NCBI GenBank assembly: GCA_963662155.1 | Contig: OY759269.1 | Span: 16,639,022 to 16,703,021, forward strand | Length of the DNA stretch: 64,000 nt | From: Lamellibrachia columna | Lineage: Eukaryota > Annelida > Polychaeta > Sabellida > Siboglinidae | Direction of reading: 5' to 3' | In this document: one piece after another, positions 56,301 through 64,000 of the stretch | Layout of the letters: each line of letters begins with the position of its first letter | Position numbering within the stretch: the first letter of the stretch is position 1 | Position numbers and translations under genes: made by a program | Notes under the pieces: model-generated | The model's input: the letters and a program-made list of their open reading frames with translations, nothing else | Database searches by the model: none | What the model was told of the DNA's origin: nothing

Positions 56301-59300
56301 AAACATGTTGCAGTGGATACTAGAGCAAGCATGTTGCAGTGGATACTAAATCAAGCATGTTGCAATGGATACTAAAGCAAGCATGTTGCAGTGGATACTA
56401 AAGCAAGCATGTTGCAGTGGATACTTAAGCATGTTGCAATGGATACTAAACAAGCATGTTGCAGTGGATACTAAGGCAAGCATGTTGCAGTGGATACTAA
56501 AGCATGTTGCAGTGAATACTAAAGCAAGCACGTTGCAGTGGATACTAAAGCATGTTGCAATGGATACTAAAGCAAGCATGTTTCAGTGGATACTAAAGCA
56601 TGTTGCAGTGGATACAAAAGCAAGCATGTTGCAGTGGATACTAAAGCATGTTGCAGTGGATGCTAAACCAAACATGTTGCAGTGGATACTAAAGCATGTT
56701 GCAGTGGATACTAAAGCAAGCATTTTGCAGTGGATACTAAAGCATGTTGCAGTGGATACTAAAGCAAGCATGTTGCAGCGGATACAAAAGCAAGCATGTT
56801 GCAATGGAAACTAGAGCTAGCATGTTGCAGTGGATACTAAAGCAAGCATGTTGCAGTAGATACTAAAGCAAACATGTTGCAGTGGATACTAAAGCAACCA
56901 TGTTGCAGTGGAAAGTAGAGCTAGCATGTTGCAGTGGATTCTAAAGCAAGCATGTTTCAGTTGAAACTAAAGCAAGCATGTTGCAGGGGATACTAAGGCA
57001 AGCATGTTGCAGTGGATACTAAAGCAAACATGTTGCAGTGGATACTAAAGCAAGCATGTTGCAGTGGATACTAAAGCAAGCATGTTGCAGTGGATACTAA
57101 AGCATGTTGCAGTGGATACTAAAGCAAGCATGTTGCAGTGGATACTAGAGCAAGCATGTTGCAGTGGATGCTAAAGCTAGCATGTTGCAATGGATACTAA
57201 AGCAAGCATGTTGCATTGGATACTAAAGCAAGCATGTTGCAGTGGATACTAAAGCATTTTGCAGTGAATACTAAAGCAAGCATGTTGCAGTGGATACTAA
57301 AGCAAGCATGTTGCAGTGGATACTAGAGCAAGCATGTTGCAGTGGATACTAAAGCAAGCATGTTGCAATGGATACTAAAGCAAGCATGTTGCAGTGGATA
57401 CTAAAGCAAGCATGTTGCAGTGGATACCTAAGCATGTTGCAATGGATACTAAACAAGCATGTTACAGTGGATACTAAGGCAAGCATGTTGCAGTGGATAC
57501 TAAAGCATGTTGCAGTGAATACTAAAGCAAACACCTTGCAGTGGATACTAAAGCATGTTGCAATGGATACTAAAGCAAGCATGTTTCAGTGGATACTAAA
57601 GCATGTTGCAGTGGATACAAAAGCAAGCATGTTGCAGTGGATACTAAAGCATGTTGCAGTGGATGCTAAACCAAACATGTTGCAGTGGATAATAAAGTAT
57701 GTTGCAGTGGATACTAAAGCAAGCATGTTGCAGTGGATACTAAAGCATGTTGCAGTGGATACTAAAGCAAGCATGTTGCAGCGGATACTAAAGCAAGCAT
57801 GTTGCAGTGGATACTAAATCAAGAATGTTGCAACGGAAACTAGAGCTAGCATGTTGCAGTGGATACTAAAGCAAGCATGTTGCAGTGGATACTAAAGCAA
57901 ACATGTTGCAGTGGATACTAAAGCAACCATGTTGCAGTGGAAACTAGAGCTAGCATGTTGCAGTGGATACTAAAGCAAGCATGTTTCAGTTGAAACTAAA
58001 GCAAGCATGTTGCAGGGGATACTAAGGCAAGCATGTTGCAGTGGATACTAAAGCAAACATGTTGCAGTGGATACTAAAGCAAGCATGTTGCAGTGGATAC
58101 TAAAGCAAGCATGTTGCAGTGGAAACTAGAGCTAGCATGTTGCAGTGGACACTACAGCAAACATGTTGCAGTGGATAATAAAGCAAGCATGTTGCAGTGG
58201 ATACTAAAGAAAGCATGTTGCAGTGGATATTAAAGCAAGCATGTTGCAGTGGATACTAAAGCAAGCATGTTTCAGTGGATACTAAAGCAAGCATGTTGCA
58301 GTGGAAACTAGGGCTATCATGTTGCAGTGGATAATAAAGCAAGCATGTTGCAGTGGATACTAAAGCAAGCATGTTGCAGTGGATACTAAAGCAAGCAGGT
58401 TGCAGTGGATACTAAAGCAAGCATGTTGCAGTGGATACTAAAGCAAGCATGTTGCTGTGGATACTAAAGCAAGCATGTGCAGTGGATACTAAAGCATGTT
58501 GCAGTGGATACTAAAGCATGTTGCAGTGGATACTAAAGCAAGCATGTTGCAGTGGATACTAAAGCAAGCATGTTGCAGTGGATACTAAAGCATGTTGCAG
58601 TGGATACTAAAGCAAGCATGTTGCAGTGGATACTAAAGTATGTTGCAGTGGATACTAAAGCAAGCATGTTGCAATGGATACAAAAGCAGGTTGCAGTGGA
58701 TACTAAAGCAAGCATGTTGCAGTGGATACTAAAGCAAGCATGTTGCAGTGGATACTAAAGCAAACATGTTGCAGTGGATACTAAAGCAACCATGTTGCAG
58801 TGGAAACTAGAGCTAGCATGTTGCAGTGGATACTAAAGCAAGCATGTTTCAGTTGAAACTAAAGCAAGCATGTTGCAGGGGATACTAAGGCAAGCATGTT
58901 GCAGTGGATACTAAAGCAAACATGTTGCAGTGGATTCTAAAGCAAGCATGTTGCAGTGGATACTAAAGCAAGCATGTTGCAGTGGAAACTAGAGCTAGCG
59001 TGTTGCAGTGGACACTACAGCAAACATGTTGCAGTGGATAATAAAGCAAGCATGTTGTAGTGGATACTAAAGAAAGCATGTTGCAGTGGATATTAAAGCA
59101 AGCATGTTGCAGTGGATACTAAAGCAAGCATGTTTCAGTGGATACTAAAGCAAGCATGTTGCAGTGGAAACTAGGGCTATCATGTTGCAGTGGATAATAA
59201 AGCAAGCATGTTGCAGTGGATACTAAAGCAAGCATGTTGCAGTGGATACTAAAGCAAGCAGGTTGCAGTGGATACTAAAGCAAACATGTTGCAGTGGATA

Positions 59301-62300
59301 CTAAAGCAAGCATGTTGCTGTGGATACTAAAGCAAGCATGTGCAGTGGATACTAAAGCATGTTGCAGTGGATACTAAAGCATGTTGCAGTGGATACTAAA
59401 GCAAGCATGTTGCAGTGGATACTAAAGCAAGCATGTTGCAGTGGATACTAAAGCATGTTGCAGTGGATACTAAAGCAAGCATGTTGCAGTGGATACTAAA
59501 GCATGTTGCAGTGGATACTAAAGCAAGCATGTTGCAGTGGATACTAAAGAAAGCATGTTGCAGTGGATATTAAAGCAAGCATGTTGCAGTGGATACTAAA
59601 GCAAGCATGTTTCAGTGGATACTAAAGAAAGCATGTTGCAGTGGAAACTAGGGCTATCATGTTGCAGTGGATAATAAAGCAAGCATGTTGCAGTGGATAC
59701 TAAAGCAAGCATGTTGAAGTGGATACTAAAGCAAGCAGGTTGCAGTGGATACTAAAGCAAGCATGTTGCAGTGGATACTAAAGCAAGCATGTTGCTGTGG
59801 ATACTAAAGCAAGCATGTGCAGTGGATAATAAAGCATGTTGCAGTGGATACTAAAGCATGTTGCAGTGGATACTAAAGCAAGCATGTTGCAGTGGATACT
59901 AAAGCAAGCATGTTGCAGTGGATACTAAAGCATGTTGCAGTGGATACTAAAGCAAGCATGTTGCAATGGATACTAAAGCATGTTGCAGTGGACACTAAAG
60001 CAAGCATGTTGCAATGGATACAAAAGCAGGTTGCAGTGGATACTAAAGCAAGCATGTTGCAGTGGATACTAAAGCAAGCATGTTGCAGTGGATACTAAAG
60101 CAAACATGTTGCAGTGGATACTAAAGCAACCATGTTGCAGTGGAAACTAGAGCTAGCATGTTGCAGTGGATACTAAAGCAAGCATGTTTCAGTTGAAACT
60201 AAAGCAAGCATGTTGCAGGGGATACTAAGGCAAGCATGTTGCAGTGGATACTAAAGCAAACATGTTGCAGTGGATACTAAAGCAAGCATGTTGCAGTGGA
60301 TACTAAAGCAAGCATGTTGCAGTGGAAACTAGAGCTAGCATGTTGCAGTGGACACTACAGCAAACATGTTGCAGTGGACACTACAGCAAACATGTTGCAG
60401 TGGATAATAAAGCAAGCATGTTGCAGTGGATACTAAAGAAAGCATGTTGCAGTGGATATTAAAGCAAGCATGTTGCAGTGGATACTAAAGCAAGCATGTT
60501 TCAGTGGATACTAAAGCAAACATGTTGCAGTGGAAACTAGGGCTATCATGTTGCAGTGGATAATAAAGCAAGCATGTTGCAGTGGATACTAAAGCAAGCA
60601 TGTTGCAGTGGATACTAAAGCAAGCAGGTTGCAGTGGATACTAAAGCAAACATGTTGCAGTGGATACTAAAGCAAGCATGTTGCTGTGGATACTAAAGCA
60701 AGCATGTGCAGTGGATACTAAAGCATGTTGCAGTGGATACTAAAGCATGTTGCAGTGGATACTAAAGCAAGCATGTTGCAGTGGATACTAAAGCAAGCAT
60801 GTTGCAGTGGATACTAAAGCATGTTGCAGTGGATACTAAAGCAAGCATGTTGCAGTGGATACTAAAGCATGTAGCAGTGGATTCTAAAGCAAGCATGTTG
60901 CAATGCATACAAAAGCAGGTTGCAGTGGATACTAAAGCAAGCATGTTGCAGTGGATAGTAAAGCAAGCATGTTGCAGTGGATACTAAAGCAAGTATGTTG
61001 CAGTGGATACTAAAGCAAGCATGTTGCAGTGGATACTTAAGCATGTTGCAATGGATACTAAACAAGCATGTTGCAGTGGATACTAAGGCAAGCATGTTGC
61101 AGTTGATACTAAAGCATGTTGCAGTGAATACTAAAGCAAGCACGTTGCAGTGGATACTAAAGCATGTTGCAATGGATACTAAAGCAAGCATGTTTCAGTG
61201 GATACTAAAGCATGTTGCAGTGGATACAAAAGTAAGCATGTTGCAGTGGATAATAGAGCAAGCATGTTGCCGTGGATACTAAAGCAAGCATGTTGCAATG
61301 GATACTAAAGCAAACATGTTGCAGTGGATACTAAAGCAAGCATGTTGCAGTGGATACTTAAGCATGTTGCAATGGATACTAAACAAGCATGTTGCAGTGG
61401 ATACTAAGGCAAGCATGTTGCAGTGGATACTAAAGCATGTTGCAGTGAATACTAAAGCAAGCACGTTGCAGTGGATACTAAAGCTTGTTGCAATGGATAT
61501 TAAAGCAAGCATATTTCAGTGGATACTAAAGCATGTTGCAGTGGATACAAAAGCAAGCATGTTGCAGTGGATACTAAAGCATGTTGCAGTGGATGCTAAA
61601 CCAAACATGTTGCAGTGGATACTAAAGCATGTTGCAGTGGATACTAAAGCAAGCATGTTGCAGTGGATACTAAAGCATGTTGCAGTGGATACTAAAGCAA
61701 GCATGTTGCAGCGGATACAAAAGCAAGCATGTTGCAGTGGATACTAAATCAAGAATGTTGCAATGGAAACTAGAGCTAGCATGTTGCAGTGGATACTAAA
61801 GCAAGCATGTTGCAGTAGATACTAAAGCAAACATGTTGCAGTGGATACTAAAGCAACCATGTTTCAGTGGAAACTAGAGCTAGCATGTTGCAGTGGATAC
61901 TAAAGCAAGCATGTTTCAGTTGAAACTAAAGCAAGCATGTTGCAGGGGATACTAAGGCAAGCATGTTGCAGTGGATACTAAAGCAAACATGTTGCAGTGG
62001 ATACTAAAGCAAGCATGTTGCAGTGGATACTAAAGCAAGCATGTTGCAGTGGAAACTAGAGCTAGCATGTTGCAGTGGACACTACAGCAAACATGTTGCA
62101 GTGGATAATAAAGCAAGCATGTTGCAATGGATACTAAAGAAAGCATGTTGCAGTGGATATTAAAGCAAGCATGTTGCAGTGGATACTAAAGCAAGCATGT
62201 TTCAGTGGATACTAAAGCAAGCATGTTGCAGTGGAAACTAGGGCTATCATGTTGCAGTGGATACTAAAGCAAGCATGTTGCAGTGGATACTAAAGCAAGC

Positions 62301-64000
62301 ATGTTGCAGTGGATACTAAAGCAAGCAGGTTGCAGTGGATAATAAAGCAAACATGTTGCAGTGGATACTAAAGCAAGCATGTTGCTGAGGATACTAAAGC
62401 AAGCATGTGCAGTGGATACTAAAGCATGTTGCAGTGGATACTAATGCAAGCATGTTGCAGTGGATACTAAAGCATGTTGCAGTGGATACTAAAGCAAGCA
62501 TGTTGCAGTGGATACTAAAGCAAGCATGTTGCAGTGGATACTTAAGCATGTTGCAATGGATACTAAACAAGCATGTTGCAGTGGATACTAAGGCAAGCAT
62601 GTTGCAGTGGATACTAAAGCATGTTGCAGTGAATACTAAAGCAAGCACGTTGCAGTGGATACTAAAGCATGTTGCAATGGATACTAAAGCAAGCATGTTT
62701 CAGTGGATACTAAAGCATGTTGCAGTGGATACAAAAGCAAGCATGTTGCAGTGGATACTAGAGCAAGCATGTTGCAGTGGATACTAAAGCAAGCATGTTG
62801 CAATGGATACTAAAGCAAGCATGTTGCAGTGGATACTAAAGCAAGCATGTTGCAGTGGATACTTAAGCATGTTGCAATGGATACTAAACAAGCATGTTGC
62901 AGTGGATACTAAGGCAAGCATGTTGCAGGGGATACTAAAGCATGTTGCAATGGATACTAAAGCAAGCATGTTTCAGTGGATACTAAAGCATGTTGCAGTG
63001 GATACAAAAGCAAGCATGTTGCAGTGGATACTAAAGCATGTTGCAGTGGATACTAAAGCAAGCATGTTGCAGTGGATACTAAAGCATGTTGCAGTGGATA
63101 CTAAAGCAAGCATGTTGCAGCGGATACTAAAGCAAGCATGTTGCAGTGGATACCAAATCAAGCATGTTGCAATGGAAACTAGAGCTAGCATGTTGCAGTG
63201 GATACTAAAGCAAGCATGTTGCAGTGGATACTAAAGCAAACATGTTGCAATGGATACTAAAGCAACCATGTTGCAGTGGAAACTAGAGCTAGCATATTGC
63301 AGTGGATACTAAAGCAAGCATGTTTCAGTTGAAACTAAAGCAAGCATGTTGCAGGGGATACTAAGGCAAGCATGTTGCAGTGGATACTAAAGCAAACATG
63401 TTGCAGTGGATACTAAAGCAAGCATGTTGCATTTGATACTAAAGCAAGCATGTTGCAGTGGAAACTAGAGCTAGCATGTTGCAGTGGATACTACAGCAAA
63501 CATGTTGCAGTGGATAATAAAGCAAGCATGTTGCAGTGGATACTAAAGAAAGCATGTTGCAGTGGATATTAAAGCAAGCATGTTGCAGTGGATACTAAAG
63601 CAAGCATGTTTCAGTGGATACTAAAGCAAGCATGTTGCAGTGGAAACTAGGGCTATCATGTTGCAGTGGATACTAAAGCAAGCATGTTGCAGTGGATACT
63701 AAAGCAAGCATGTTGCAGTGGATACTAAAGCAAGCAGGTAGCTGTGGATACTAAAGCAAGCATGTTGCAGTAGATACTAAAGCAAGCATGTTGCAGTGGA
63801 TACTAAAGCAAGCATGTGCAATGGATACTAAAGTATGTTGCAGTGGATACTAAAGCAAGCATGTTGCAGTGGATACTAAAGCATGTTGCAGTGGATACTA
63901 AAGCAAGCATGTTGCAGTGGATACTAAAGCAAGCATGTTGCAGTGGATACTAAAGCATGTTGCAGTGAATACTAAAGCAAGCATGTTGCAGTGGATACTA

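Larger units (their letters stand above)
28255..64000 (+). repeat. Satellite array, 26/22-bp monomers, at least 35.7 kb, open at the right edge
   Basis: One head-to-tail array with no inversion or insertion that I could see. The long monomer is GCAAGCATGTTGCAGTGGAT + ACTAAA (26 bp). The short monomer lacks the 4-bp GCAA step (GCATGTTGCAGTGGAT + ACTAAA, 22 bp). At a mean of 24-25 bp this is roughly 1,400-1,500 monomers (simple division). Common variants are ACTAGAGCTAGC junctions, TTACAG, GCAATGG, GTTGATAC, GTGAATAC and AACATG. The first units (28255-28330) are the most diverged, as expected at an array edge under unequal exchange. Where 26 and 22 alternate, the 48-bp dimer is open in one frame on each strand; I treat those frames as by-products. 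The array runs off the window. Confidence 0.97.

Noticed and set aside
28255..64000. CRISPR array
   Set aside because: Repeats are contiguous with no unique spacers, and the surrounding sequence is plainly eukaryotic.

Overview
This is metazoan genomic DNA, most likely from a marine invertebrate. The evidence is its transposable elements: a CsRn1-type Ty3/gypsy element primed by tRNA-Trp, CR1/L2-like non-LTR retrotransposons with PHD-like and SGNH-esterase ORF1 proteins, and Harbinger-type MITEs. The species cannot be named from the sequence. No tRNA, rRNA or CRISPR was seen. Host coding content is minimal: one convincing 5' exon of a secreted coiled-coil protein on the minus strand (670-925), plus a few weak coding relics.

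The left part (1-28.25 kb) is a nested mobile-element landscape. A 440-bp MITE family occurs three times (1-369; 3794-4234; 5451-5576 + 17092-17396). The third copy is split by an 11.5-kb segment with 12-bp inverted termini (5577-17089). That segment contains a LINE relic (about 6230-11681), itself split by a 4.63-kb CsRn1-like LTR retrotransposon (6393-11026) with nearly identical 156-bp LTRs. It also holds a decayed CR1-like LINE (12841-16195). Further right lie a fold-back element (18801-19323), a decayed protein gene interrupted by a LINE tail (about 20180-21440), and a second CR1-like LINE (about 22100-26590) with an intact ORF1 and a broken ORF2.

The right part (28255-64000, continuing past the window) is one uninterrupted head-to-tail satellite. 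Its monomers come in two lengths, 26 and 22 bp, differing by a 4-bp indel. A 26+22 dimer is 48 bp (16 codons), which is why long repetitive ORFs appear on both strands; I do not regard these as genes. The array shows layered higher-order structure: a 4,928-bp near-identical duplication, recurring blocks of pure 22-mers, and a different set of roughly 985-bp and 3.83-kb repeats in the right half.

The most interesting observation is that one solitary monomer of this satellite sits at 2596-2617, inside a dispersed repeat related to the sequence bordering the array at 27898-28254. The array edge carries an exact 22-bp match to that solitary unit. This suggests the satellite was amplified from a short segment of a dispersed (probably mobile) element.
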